From Candidatus Aalborgicola danicus (lineage in GTDB: Bacteria > Pseudomonadota > Gammaproteobacteria > Burkholderiales > Burkholderiaceae_C), in the NCBI GenBank assembly GCA_016703945.1, contig JADJBC010000045.1:1-64000 (forward strand): a stretch of DNA of 64,000 nucleotides, in the 5' to 3' direction. How positions within the stretch are numbered: the first letter of the stretch is position 1; each line of letters begins with the position of its first letter. The position numbers were made by a program, and so were the translations under genes. Positions 1 through 11,033 of the stretch are shown here, piece after piece. The notes under the pieces are model-generated. The model was not told the DNA's origin, did no database searches, and saw nothing but the letters and a program-made list of their open reading frames with translations.

Positions 1-2006
1 TGGATTTCAATCTGATGCAGCGGGTTCTAACCGTTGCGCATGAACCTGAGACGATCAATCCGATTCTGGATGCGGTGATACGTTCGTTGAGTTTCACACC
101 CAGAAGTCGTCGGCGGCGCATCAGCGCTCGACGAAGCGCCCGCTGAGCGGACAAAGCTACGTGGTGGCCGTTGGCTGGCCGGGGTGGCAGCCCTCACGTC
201 TGAGGAAAATGCATTGGGCAGAATCTTCCCGTAGATGGCTGCAGCTCTGGCACTCGCCGCGGTGCTGGCCTGCGGTTTGGCAACCTACCAGAAGGGCTGG
301 ATAGGCTGCGCAACGGCAACCTCAATATCAACGCACTGATGAGCATCGCCGTTACCGGTGCGCGCTGGGCCAATGGCCCGAGGTGACGATGGTGATGGTC
401 TTGTTCACCGTTGCCGAGCTGATCGAAGGCCGTCTCTGGACCGGGCGCGCAACGCCATCAAGGGAAGCCATCCTGACACCCCGAGCGCGCGACCGTGCTG
501 CAGGCCGACGGCAGCTGGCAAGACGTGGTGGCCCAAACGGTGGCGGTCCAGGCCCAGGTACGCATCAAACCGGGAGAGCGCATTGCGCTGGACGGCACCA
601 TCACCCGCGGACGCTCAACCTTAACCAGTCCGCTGCCACTCACCGGAGAAAGCCTGCCGGTGGAAAAGACAGGGGCGACGCCGTGTTTGCCGTACCGTCA
701 ACGAATGGGCTCGTTCGAATACCGCCACGTCACCGCCGCAACGACAGACCCCTGGCCCGCATCATCCACGCGGTAGAGGCGGCGCAGGGCGCACGTGCGC
801 CCACGCAGCGGTTTGTCGACCGGTTTGCGAACGTCTACACACCGGTGGTGCTGGCCATCGCGCTGGCTTGGTGCCGTCGTGCCGCCCTTGCTGCTAGGGC
901 GGTATCTGGTTTGATTGGGTTTACAAGGCGCTGGTGTTGCTGGTGATTGCCTGCCCCTGCGCACTGGTGATTCCACCCCGGTGACCATTGTCAGCGGGCT
1001 TGCCGCGGCGGCGCGCAAGGCGCATTAGTGAAGGGCGGTGTATCTGGAAGAGAGGGGCGCAAGCTGAAGTGGCTGGCGCTGGACAAAACCGGCACCATCA
1101 CCCACGGCAAGCCGGTGCTAGACCGATTTCCGTCGTGCTGGACGGTGGCGATGCGGAACGGAGGCGCGGCCTGGCGGCCAGCGTGGCGAGCCGCCTCAAA
1201 TCACCCCGTCTCGCGCATGCCGGCCGCGGCCAGGGCAAGCCAAGGTGTTGCGCTGCTGGAGGTCAGGAGGTTTCGAGGCACTTGGCCGGGCGCGGCACCA
1301 CGGGGCCGTATCAACGAACGCTGTATTACCTGGGCAACCACCGCCTGATCCACGAGCGCGGCCTTGTGCGCCGATGCGCTGGAAGCGCAGTTGGCGCGCT
1401 GGAGAACAAGGCAAAACCGTGATCCTGCTGGCCGATGAACACGGTGTTTGCGGCTGTTTGCCGTGGCTGACACGGTCAAGACCAACAGCCGCCAGGCCAT
1501 AGCCGAACTACACGCTCTGGGTGTCAAGACCATCATGCTGACCGGCGACAACGCCCATACCGCAGCCGCCATCGCCGCGCAGGTGGGCATAGACGAAGCC
1601 CGTGGCGACCTGCTGCCCGAAGACAAGACTGGCCAAGATGGGTGAGGCTGACCCCAATGGCGTTGTAGGCATGGTGGGGGACGGTATCAACGATGCTCCT
1701 GCGCTGGCACGGAGCAGCATCGGCTTTGCCATGGGCGCAAGGCGCCCGGCACCGCCATCGAAACCGCCGATGTCGCGCTGATGGACGACGACCTGCGCAA
1801 GCTACCGCGTTTTGTGCGCCTGTCGCGGCACGCACGCCGTGCTGGTGCAAAACATCGTGTTGGCCCTGGGGATCAAGGCAGTCTTTCTGGTGCTCACCCT
1901 GGCTGGTACCGGCACCATGTGGATGGCGGTGTTTGCCGATATGGGGGCCAGTTTGCTGGTGGTGGGCAATGGACTGCGCCTTTTGCGTGTTCGCAATGAA
2001 GCGTAA
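1..2006 (+). pseudogene. CPC-type heavy-metal P-type ATPase (Zn/Cd/Pb exporter-like), frameshifted and 5'-truncated
   Basis: An inner-membrane cation pump of the P1B class would use ATP to export Zn2+, Cd2+ or Pb2+. Across shifting frames one reads, in order: the first membrane region ending near 450, the A-domain TGES motif near 645, the ion-binding CPC motif in a membrane helix near 950-960, the phosphorylation motif DKTGTITHGKP near 1081-1113, a degenerate SNHPVS motif near 1197, TGDN near 1540, the hinge GDGINDAPAL near 1678-1710 and C-terminal membrane helices ending at a TAA at 2004-2006. No single frame carries more than about 190 codons; the breaks behave as small indels, with no nonsense substitutions seen between them. 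The window edge removes the N-terminus and probably the metal-binding domain. The czc genes follow directly. Class is confident; exact metal is inferred from the CPC motif and context. Confidence 0.85.
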
Positions 2007-2010
2007 GAAT

Positions 2011-2719
2011 ATGAATATTCCCAAACCCCCACCCGCCTTGCCACCGAAGAACGCCAACGGTGGCGGCAAGCACAGCCCTTGCTGGACTACAGCACCCAGA
2101 CATTCAAAGCCTGATCACGCAGCGCGGCTGGCTGCAACTGTCTGAGTACGATCGTATCGGTGCCGTGTATCACTTTGTACGCGACGACATCGCCTTTGGC
2201 TACAACGCCTCGGATGACTTGCCGGCCTCGCGGGTGTTGGCCGACGGCATGGGCCAGTGCAACACCAAGGGCACGCTGTTGATGGCGCTGCTGCGGGCCG
2301 TGGGCGTGGCCTGCCGCTTCCACGGGTCCACCATCGGCGGAGGCGCTGCAGAAGGCGCAATCACCGGCATCGCCTACCAACTCGCGGACGGCATCATCCA
2401 CGCTGGGAGAGTCTGGCGCCGGCCATGGATTCGCCTGGGCTACCGACCGGCCTTACCTGCAGGCGCTACGGCATTGCGCTCAGGGGCGTTTTGCGGGTAT
2501 GTGCGGCGACCCCGATCTGCAATGCCCGCCGGTGGATTGGCTTGGCCAAGACACCTTCATCCAGAAAGAGGGCATTAACCACGACTTTGGTCTGTATGAC
2601 ACGCCGGATGATTTCTATGCGCAACAGGCGTCAACCTGAGCGGGCTCAGGGTTGGCTGTATGTCCACGTCATCCGCCACAGGATGAACCGCAACGTGTCA
2701 CGACTGCGCGGATCCCATG
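2011..2719 (+). pseudogene. Transglutaminase-like cysteine protease domain protein, frameshifted
   Basis: It begins five bases after the ATPase stop, so it probably shares its transcript. The middle (about 2095-2400) is an open stretch with the transglutaminase-fold core: a FVRDDIAFGYN segment and then GMGQCNTKGTLL, whose Cys would be the catalytic nucleophile. An IIHAWVE-like His segment follows near 2390-2410. After more frame changes, the tail reads DTFIQKEGINHDFGLYDTP and then RHRMNRNVSRLR, ending at a TGA at 2717-2719. Such small transglutaminase-like proteins occur in Burkholderiales beside metal-efflux genes, but I know of no proven role. At least three frame changes are needed for a full product. 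Confidence 0.7.
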
Positions 2720-2769
2720 AAATACCGAGAGGCAGGCCATTGAAGCTGGGCTGCTACACTGCGCCCGCT

Positions 2770-3150
2770 ATGCGTCGCTGGTTACTCATTTTTCTCTTGG
2801 TTCTCTTGCCGATGCAGCTCAGTTGGGCTGCAGTGGCCAGTTATTGCCAGCATGAAAGTGGCACAGCCGCAACGACCCAGCACTTTGGGCACCACGAGCA
2901 CCAGCACTCAGCCGATGTAGCTCCCGATGCCATCGATCACGGCGACACCAGCACTGAGCCGACGGAACGGGTGCGATCGATGGGACCGTGGCACGTGCCA
3001 TGCTGGCTGCAGCACCCTGTCTTGCAGTCACCTGACCCCGGTGACGGTAAACCTGCCAAGCGCGCTGCACAGCACATCCGCCGCTGCACCTATCCTCTCA
3101 ACCCGCCTCCTGCCAGAACGCCCCCATTGGCACACCCGCCTGATCGGCGA
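2770..3150 (+). pseudogene. CzcI-like small periplasmic metal-resistance protein, frameshifted
   Basis: It starts with a clear signal peptide (ATG at 2770, LLIFLLVLLPMQLSWA) followed by a His-rich stretch (HFGHHEHQHS near 2885-2910). The frame then shifts and continues with CHAGCSTL near 3000 and ends near an ERPHWH segment at about 3120. This arrangement (export signal, His cluster, CxxxC, terminal ERPxWH) matches the small CzcI-type proteins that precede czcC in Ralstonia-type cobalt-zinc-cadmium operons, where the protein is proposed to modulate efflux. The 3' end is approximate because the frame is broken. Position immediately before czcC supports the assignment. Confidence 0.6.
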
Positions 3151-3275
3151 GGCTTGTCCCGGACCTACCCGCATACGCACCCTTTTGCAATGCCTTGCGT
3201 GGTCGTGGTGCAGCAGGCTGCTGTTGATGGCGTCTCGCCGATTCCCCCAAATGTCTTTCATTTTTGGAGAATCGG

Positions 3276-4606
3276 ATGTTCCTAAAAAAACAAGTTATTT
3301 CTTGCCTTGCGTTGTGCTGGCCTTGTTTGCGCCGCTGGCAGCGCTGCTGAGCCAGCATTGGCCCCAAGGCTGACCCAAGGCTGTACCACCACACGTCAAC
3401 CACCACGCCGCTGAAGCACGTGGAGCCGCCTGGCAGCGCCAACCTGAAGCTCTGTCCCAGCAGTGCGCCTGTTTCGATGCGGCGGCAGCCCAGCAGCAGG
3501 CCGCTGCACGCTGGACGGCAGAGCCGGTGGCGCTGGAGTTGTCCACCAAGACCGACCGCCTGAACCAGCACTTGGGACGTGATGAAACCTTAGTGGGCCT
3601 CAGCATTCCGCTTTGGCTGTGGGGCGAACGGTCACGCACGGTTGCAGTGGCCGACGCGCAGGTGCGCGCGGCAGCCAGCCGTGTGCGTGCGGCGCAGTTG
3701 CGCACGGCGGCCCAGGTGCGCGAGGCGTACTGGGGGTGGCAGCGGGCACACGCGACCACGGCCTCGCCGGTGATCTGTTGGGCACACCCAACAGTTGGCA
3801 CAGGATGTGGGCAAAGCGTGCAGCGGGCGACATGGCGCGTGCCGACCAGCACCAGGCCGATGGGGCCTTGGCAGGTGCGGAAGTCTGGCTGAAGCCACGG
3901 AGGCCACAGGCGAGTTGGCGACGTGTGCGCGGCGCTTGACCGGACTGGTGCCACAGTCCGTGGCCCCAACCGCAGTCCAACTGCCGTTAAAACCCCGGTG
4001 GGTTCCGCAGCCGGTTCTATAGCCGGGGCAGAACCCGTGCCCACAGTACCAACGGACAGTGCCACGTTGGATGCCCGCCATCCGGCGGTGGTTGAGCTGC
4101 AGGACAGCGCCGAAGTGGCCCAGCGCTCAGCCGAACTGGCCCAGGTGCAAACCCGCGCCAACCCCGAGCTGACGCTTGCCACCAGCCGTGACCGCGGGCA
4201 ACCGGATGAGGCCTACCAGCACAGCATCACGCTGGGCATTCGCATCCCCCTGGGGTCTGACAGCCGCAACCAGGCCAAGCGCGCTAGCGCCCAGGCCGAT
4301 GCCATCGAAGCCGAAGCGGCATTGCGTGTGGAGCGTGAGCGGTTGCAGGGTGAAGCGGAAGCTGCCCGCGTGGGCCTGGCATCAGCCCAGACCCAGTTGC
4401 AAGCGTCGCAGCAGCGCGCGCAGCTTGCCAGAGAGTCGCGGGCTTTTTTTCAGAAGTCGTATCGCATGGGCGAGACCGACTTGCCCACCCGCCTGCGCAT
4501 GGAACGTGAGGCCATGGACGCCGAACGCCAGGCTGCCCGTTCGGGCATAGACCTGGCGGCGGCCCAGTCTGCCTTGCGCCAAACCCTGGGCCTGCTGCCG
4601 GAATAG
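3276..4606 (+). pseudogene. czcC: CzcC-type outer-membrane efflux protein (TolC family), frameshifted
   Basis: This would be the outer-membrane channel of a tripartite RND heavy-metal exporter. The start is ATG at 3276 (MFLKKQV, then a hydrophobic signal). Two long readable blocks remain: about 3527-3780 (LSIPLWLWGERSRTVAVADA and a helical VRAAASRVRAAQLRTA stretch) and about 4050-4606, which covers the second TolC repeat (LGIRIPLGSDSRNQA, then a long Ala/Gln/Arg-rich coiled coil, and a TAG at the end). The span of about 440 codons fits the family. Several frame changes lie between 3300 and 4050. Order czcI-czcC-czcB-czcA is the classical one. Confidence 0.8.
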
Positions 4607-4679
4607 ACCCTGCCCACCAAGGCGCCTCTGGCCCTTTCAATTTCAACCCTATTTCCACCTCATTCAACGAAGCACATCA

Positions 4680-5235
4680 TGACGAACTCCTTGACACGGC
4701 GAAAGCCTTTTTACTTGCAGTGATCCTGGCAACCGCATCCCTGTTCAGTTGGGCCGGTGACGTCACGACCATGGCGGGGCACCTTCCGCCGCGGGCGGGC
4801 GGCCAAGCCCCGCTTCACCGCTACATCCGAAGCCTTTGAACTGGTAGGTGTGGTCAGCGGCAAAAGCATCACGCTGTACCTGGACCACGCGGCCGACAAC
4901 AGCCCGGTCATGGACGCCACGCTGGAGCTTGAGCTGGGCGGCACCAAGGTGCCCGTCCAACCCCACGGCGAAGGTGAGTTTGAGGCCACGCTGGCCGCAG
5001 AGCTGCAGCCAGAGAGATCGGTGTGACCCGCGACCGTGGTCGCAGGCACTGTGACGGACCTGCTGGCGGTGATCTGGACTTGCATGCTGACGCGCACACC
5101 GAATCTGCACATGGCGCAAGCTGGAAAACCTATGGCACATGGGCGATAGGTGGGCTGTTTGTCCTGGCTCTGCTGGCCTTCGCCCTGCGCCGTCTGGGCG
5201 TACAGCGCAACAACCGATTGGGAGGTGCAGGATGA
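4680..5235 (+). pseudogene. Small exported protein with C-terminal membrane anchor in the czc cluster, frameshifted
   Basis: Frame-corrected reading gives an N-terminal hydrophobic stretch from the ATG near 4680, a soluble domain (about 4835-5030, with ITLYLDHAADNSPVMDATL) resembling a beta-rich periplasmic module, a short His-containing stretch (DLHADAHTESAHG, near 5075-5115), and one transmembrane helix (WAIGGLFVLALLAFALRRL, 5138-5195). Its TGA (5233-5235) overlaps the ATG of czcB at 5232 in an ATGA junction, which implies translational coupling. I do not recognise a named family. Two or more indels interrupt it. Confidence 0.6.
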
Positions 5236-6355
5236 ACAAGCCCCGACTTCTGACGCTGGCTGCTTGCCAGATCTTGAGTGCCGCTGTGTTGACCTAGCCG
5301 CCCTCGCATGGGCTGGTGAAGGCCATGACCATGGTGACGCAGCCCCCGCGGTCAGCGGTGACGGTGACGGCCCAAAACGCCTGCCCGATGGCAGCGTGTT
5401 TTTACCCAAACCGGCCCAGCGCCAAATTGGCGTTCGCACCTGGAGGTGACGGAAGGTGAACTCCCCCGTTCGCTGGAATTACAAGGCAAGGTGGTGATGG
5501 ACCCCAATGCCGGTGGCAAGGTTCAAGCCCTGGTCGCGGGGCGGCTAGAAGCGGGCGCGCGGGGCTTGCCCAGCGTGGGCCAGGCTGTCAAAAAGGGCGA
5601 TGTACTCGCCTACGTGGTGCCGTCAAGCGGCGCCATCGAGCGCTCCAACCAGTCCAGCGCACTGGCGGAGTTGCGGGCCTCCAAGGCGCTGGCCGAAAAC
5701 GCCTGGCCCGCCTGCAAGAGCTATCCGACACCGTGCCGCAAAGACATTGAAGCGGCGGCAAAGCGGGACTCAGCAGCCTTAGTGAGCGTATGGCCGCAGT
5801 GGGCGGTGGGCTGAACAACCGCGATGCGCTGGTGGCGCCGGTCTCTGGGTGTCATTGCCTCCAGCAATGCGGTTGCAGACCAGGTGGTGGATGCCCGCGA
5901 ATTGGTGTTTGAGGTGGTGGATCCCACCCGCCTGCGTATTGAAGCGCTAGCCTTACGACGCAGCGGTGGTGAGCGACGTGGCTAGCGCCACCTGGCCCTG
6001 GGCGCGGATACCGTGGCGCTGGCTTTATCGGTGCGGCGCGCAGTTTGCGCGAACAAGCCCTGCCCATGTTGTTCCAGGCCGAAGGCCCCTTATCAAATTG
6101 GCCGTGGGCCAGCCGGTCAAGGTGTATGCGCAAACGGCTACACGTGTCAAAGGCATCCGGGTGCCCGCGCAAGCGCTGCTGAAGAGCCCGGCCAACCAGA
6201 CGGTGGTATGGGTCAAGACAGCAGCAGAGCGGTTTGAGCCGCGCACGGTCACGACCGAGATTCTGGATGGCGCCTCGTTTGCGGTGATGTCGGGCCTGAA
6301 GGCTGGCGACCGTATTGCCACGCAAGGGGCCAGCTTGATCAACCAAATTCGCTAA
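5232..6355 (+). pseudogene. czcB: CzcB-type periplasmic adaptor (membrane fusion protein), frameshifted
   Basis: This would be the periplasmic adaptor linking the RND pump to the outer-membrane channel. ATG at 5232 opens a signal peptide that hits an in-frame TAG after 21 codons; the natural continuation (LAALAWAGEGHDHG, metal-binding-like His residues) is in the next frame, so one base is missing before 5300. The barrel-sandwich and lipoyl-like parts are readable at 5446-5690 (LELQGKVVMDPNAGGKVQAL, VGQAVKKGDVLAYV), then VAPVSGVIAS near 5835, and the membrane-proximal domain at 6090-6355 (VGQPVKVYAQTATRVKG, LKAGDRIATQGA). Length of about 370 codons is normal. At least five frame changes are needed. 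Confidence 0.8.
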
Positions 6356-6369
6356 AAGGAGTCACACGC

Positions 6370-9300
6370 ATGTTCAAGTGGCTTCTCGATAACAGCCTGT
6401 CCAACCGGCTGCTGGTCATCATTGCCAGCCTGGTGTTGATGGCCTATGGCGCGTTCACGCTGTGCGCGCACACCGGTGGATGTGTTCCCCGATCTCAACA
6501 AACCCACGGTCACCATCATGACCGAGGCCGGTGGCATGGCGGCTGAAGAGGTGGAGCAACTCTTGACTTTCCCGCTGGAAACCACCATGAATGGCCTGCC
6601 CGGCGTAGAGAGTGTGCGCTCGGTCTCCAGTGCCGGGCTGTCCTTCATCTACGTCACTTTGACTGGAGCACGGAGATCTTTCGCGCCCGCCAGATGGTGT
6701 CCGAGCGTTTGTCTGCGATGGAAGAAGGGCTGCCCGCCGGTGTGGTGCCGCGTATGGGGCCTATCAGCTCCATCATGGGCGAGATCATGCAGATTGCAAT
6801 CCCCATCGACACGGCCAAAATCTCGCCGATGCAGGTGCGTGAATATGCCGATTGGGTGTTGCGCCCACGGCTGATGGCCGTACCCGGCGTGGCGCAGGTG
6901 ATTCCGATTGCGGCGAGGTGCGCCAGTTCCAGGTTCAACCCAACACCGTGCATGGCCGAGCTAGGCATTTCGCATGAGCAGCTGGAGGGAGCGCTGAAAG
7001 GTTTCTCGTCCAACACCTCGGGCGGATTTTGGAACTCAATGGCCGCGAATACCTGATCCGCAACCTGGGCCGTACCTCGCGGCTGGACGACCTGAAAACC
7101 TGGCCTTGACGACCAAGAACGGCCAACCCATCCTACTGCGCCAGATTGGAGAGGTGACGTTTGCACCCGCCATCAAACGGGGTGATGCGGGTTTTGAGGG
7201 CAAGCCGGCGGTGATTCTGGGCATCCAGAAACAACCCACGGCCGACACCATTGCGCTGACACGTTCCATCGAATCCGCGCTGGGTGACATGAAACGCTCC
7301 CTGCCCGCCGGTATGGACGAGCCCAAAGTGACCTTCCGCCAGGCCAGCTTTATCGAGGCATCCATCACCACGCTGCAAGGCAAGCTGATAGGTGCATCGA
7401 TCTTTGTCGCGGTGATCCTGTTCTTCTTTTTGGGAACACTGCGGCCGACCATCATTGCGCTGACCGCCATTCCGGTGTCCATCTTCATGACGGCGCTGGT
7501 GTTCCAGTATTTCGGCTTGTCCATCAACACCATGACGCTGGGCGGTCTGGCCATTGCGATTGGCGGCCTGGTAGATGACGCGGTGGTGGGTGTAGAGAAC
7601 GTGATGCGCCGCCTGAAGGTGGACCGCGAACGCCACCACGACCACCGGATGAACCCCAGGAGCTAGTGGCCAGCGCGACGATGGAAGGTGCGCTCGGCAA
7701 TCCTGTACGCCACCATCATCATCGTGCTGGTGTTTCTGCCGCTGTTTGCCCTGCCCGGCATGGAAGGGCGGCTGTTTGTGCCGCTGGGCATTGCCTTCAT
7801 CGTCTCCACGTTGGCCTCGCTATTGGTGTCGGTCACGGTGACACCGGTGTTGGCCTACTACCTGCTGCCCAGCATGCGTTCGCTCGACCATGGCGACACC
7901 AAACTGCTGGCCTGGCTCAAGCGTGGTTACCAAAGCAGCCTGCAACCAAGACCTTTTTGCCGCCGTTTAACGAAGGCACGCTGTTGGTCGGTCTGCGGCT
8001 GAACCCTGGCGTCACTCTGGCCGAATCGTCGGCCTTGGCACAGCAGGCGGAGAAGTTGGTCAAACAAGTGCCTGAGGTCACCACGTCGGGCGGCGCAGCG
8101 GCCGGGCCGAGCTGGACGAACACGCCGAGGGTGTGCACGTCAGCGAACTGGACGTAGGGCTGAAACCCGCGTCCGAGCTGACCCGGTCGATGGACGCAAT
8201 TTCGGCCGACATCCGTTCGCGCCTGGTCAACCTGCCAGCGTCCATCGGCATTGGGCAACCGATTTCGCACCGCATAGACCACATGCTGTCTGGCGTGCGC
8301 TCACAAATCGCCATCAAGATCTTTGGGGATGACCTGGACACCCTGCGCGGGCAGGCCGATCTGCTGCAGTCAAGTTGGTCGCGGTGCCCGGCATCGCCGA
8401 CCTGGAGATCGAGAAGCAAGTACTGGCGCCGCAGATCAAGGTACGTGTGGACTACGCGGCGGCGGCGCAATACGGCGTGCCCACACCGCAGATTCTGGCA
8501 GCACTACAAAGCTTGGTCGAAGGCGAAAAGGTGACGCAGATAGTGGAGGGCTCGCGCCGCTTCGCGCTGGTGGTGCGCCTGCCGGAGTCGGCTCGCTCGG
8601 TGGAAGGGCCTGGGCAATATCCTGCTGCAAACCCGTCGGGACCGGTACCGCTGTCCAAAGTTGCCACCATTGAAGACAGTGACGGCCCCAACCAGATCAG
8701 CCGCGACGATGGCAAGCGACGCATCGTGCTGTCGGCCAATGCGCAGGGGCCGTGCGCTTTCCGAGATTGTGGAAGACATCCGCAAGGTGGTGGCCGACTC
8801 CAAGCTGCCCGAGGGCTACTTCATCACGTTGGGTGGTCAGTTTCAGGCGCAGGAAGAGGCGTCCAAACTGGTGGGCTTGTTGTCCATCGTGTCTTTGGTG
8901 CTGATGTTCGTAGTGCTGTATAGCCGATACCAGTCGGTTACCTTGTCGGCGCTGATCATGGTCAATATTCCGCTGGCGTTGGTCGGTGCGGTGCTGGGCT
9001 TTGTGGATATCGGGCCAACCGCTGTCGGTGGCGGCGCTAGTTGGCTTTATCACGCTGGCGGGCATTTCGGTGCGCAACGGCATTTTGAAGGTTAGCCACT
9101 ACATCAACCTGATGCGTATCGAGGGCGAGGAGTTTGACCACAAGATGGTGGTGCGCGGCTCGCTGGAACGGCTGAGCCCGGTACTGATGACTGCGCTCGT
9201 AACCGCCTTTGCGCTGGCGCCACTGTTGTTTGAGGCTGAGCGCCCAGGTACCGAGATTTTGCACCCGGTTGCCGTTGTGATCTTCTCGGGCCTGATCAGC

Positions 9301-9402
9301 TCCACGCTGCTCGATACCTATTTGACGCCAGTCCTGTTCTGGCTGTTTGGCCGCAAGGACGCCGAGCGCCTGCTCGATGACCGCAATGCAGAAGCTTTCT
9401 GA
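6370..9402 (+). pseudogene. czcA: CzcA/CusA-type heavy-metal RND efflux pump, frameshifted and with an internal deletion
   Basis: The inner-membrane proton/metal antiporter of the tripartite system. ATG at 6370 lies a few bases behind a GGAG Shine-Dalgarno. All main parts can be read across frames: TM1 and the first porter domain (FPDLNKPTVTIMTEAGGMAA), TM2-TM6 (7390-7600, with GGLAIAIGGLVDDAVVGVEN, the heavy-metal RND signature region), the second porter domain (8130-8850) and the last TM helices (8870-9340), ending at a TGA at 9400-9402. Sampled breaks are mostly one-base losses (a missing T near 6658, G near 6913, A in the A-run near 7096) with occasional gains (extra G near 7687). Near 7940 the helix and linker that normally precede TFLPPFNEGT are absent. 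Confidence 0.85.
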
Positions 9403-9429
9403 CTCTTAAACCACCTGAAAGGAACACAT

Positions 9430-9814
9430 ATGAAATTCCGTCAACTCATAGCCGCCTTTGCCTTAGCGACCACGGGCGCAACTTTCGCGCATGACAACCA
9501 TGCCCATGGACATGAGCACAAACCGCTGCATGGTGGCCTAGTGGTCGAGGTCAAAGACATGGACTACGAACTGGTGGCCAGGCCCGATTCGCTGCAAATT
9601 GCATCTACGTGACCATGGGAAGGCCGTGGACGTTAGCAAGGTCACAGCCAAGCTGACTTTGCTTTCTGGTACCGAGAAACAGCAAGTGGAACTCAAACCG
9701 GCTGGCGACAAGCTGGAAACCAAGGGAAGCTTCAAAGTGGCGGCTGGCACCAAGGTGGTGGCCGTTGTGTTGACGACTGGCAAGTATTCCACGGCCCGGT
9801 TTGTACTGAAGTGA
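9430..9814 (+). pseudogene. Small His-rich periplasmic protein at the end of the czc cluster, one frameshift
   Basis: ATG at 9430 sits behind GAAAGGA. A signal peptide (LIAAFALATTGATFA) is followed by DNHAHGHEHKPLHGG, a His-rich putative metal-binding segment. The frame breaks at about 9600; the rest continues in another frame to TGA 9812-9814 with a beta-rich domain (VTAKLTLLSGTEKQQVELKP, then AGTKVVAVVLTTGKYSTARF). One indel restores a protein of about 128 residues. Similar His-rich exported proteins sit at the ends of metal-efflux operons in Burkholderiales; a metal chaperone or buffer role is an inference. Confidence 0.65.
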
Positions 9815-11033
9815 TTCTTTCCAAAAGACTGGGGAAGTTTAAAAAGTGGGCGCAGGTGCCAAGGTTCTTGTGGACGAAAGGAAACACCATGACTGTAAGG
9901 ATTCTTGTGCTGGCGGGACTGATTCCGCTCACCTTGGGTGGTGCGCCAGTCATACGCACAATTTGATTCAGGACGGGCGCGACCAGGACATCACGGTTGG
10001 AACCTTCCGGCACGAAAGGGCCGGAGGAACGGCAATGTTTTTGGAGTTGCGGGGTGTACGTTTTGAAGCGCGGGCTTTCGCCATTGAGCGCAAGCAGAAC
10101 CTTGCGGAATTGCGACGTCTCTACAGTACGGGAAAGCATTACGACCGGATTTTTTTCTGGATTGGATAATGACCACTACGTCTATTCAGCCCAGCCCGTG
10201 TTGCGTGCCGACAGTGGCGCGACCTTGCGATGCTCCGCCGTATGGCGATCCGGCGGTTCGCCTTCCGGTCATTGCCTGGCCGCTGACGATTCGCGTATCA
10301 ATTTCCGCTTCGGTTGACGTGGCGGTCGAACCCGAACCTGGATAATGTTAGCGCATAGCCCATCGAAACCGGCAAAGACCCAGGCAGGCCCTAACGGTAC
10401 AAGCTCAGGTGGCTTGCGGGGCTATTCTGGAATTGATGTTCGGCAGTTGTGATGCCACCTGCAGCGTCGGGCCTACGCGCGACGGATGCATTCTTGCGGG
10501 CATTACCGCCAAATGACGATGGACGCCATGGCCCTCGTTCGTGACTTCGGATAGCGCATTTCATTATCGATAACATATTTTATCGGCCATTAAATCCGCT
10601 GGTCGCCGATCAAAGACATTGCCGTCAAAGACCGCAAAGCGCCGACTTTGGCCGTGTCATCTTTGCCATCGCACAAAGCATGGTTCAAAGTAGACCGCCA
10701 AACACTGAGCAGGACCGTCACAAATTGGGTGCTCGTGGCCATTGGCGATCATCCCAAAACCGACCTACGCAGATCCCAACTCCCCCTGTACCGCGCGCCA
10801 ACCTCACCACCCCGCTGGTGGATCGGGTATCCGTTCATCGGCCTCTACTCGCAGTTGCCACAGAACGGCCCTGCCAATAGCGGTGTTAACAAAAGGGTAC
10901 AGGACAACCATAAATGTTCGCCTGCGACTGAGGCCAGGGAAGGGATGCCCGGTCCGCCAGCCCCGCACAAGCCAGGCGCATAACAGCCAAGCGCAACACC
11001 CATTGCAGCAGAAACCTCAACCAGCCTGAAAAC
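9815..11033. other. Long stretch without a convincing gene
   Basis: Between the czc cluster and nadB I see no ORF with recognisable content. Candidate short ORFs are an ATG reading frame at 9889-9966 (a hydrophobic LVLAGLIPLTLGG start that stops early, possibly the relic of an exported protein) and an unrecognised 58-codon frame at 10169-10345. An AT-rich patch at 10560-10590 could be an old promoter. Given the damage just upstream, this may be decayed coding DNA or the same low-quality sequence. No inverted terminal repeats, tRNA or transposase fragment was seen. Confidence 0.5.

Noticed and set aside
5292..5297. In-frame TAG in czcB as a possible recoded stop
   Set aside because: The continuation lies in another frame and the same gene has several other breaks, so a base loss explains it better than stop recoding.
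10169..10345. 58-codon plus-strand ORF
   Set aside because: No recognisable Shine-Dalgarno, no family resemblance and proline-rich composition; not supported as a gene.
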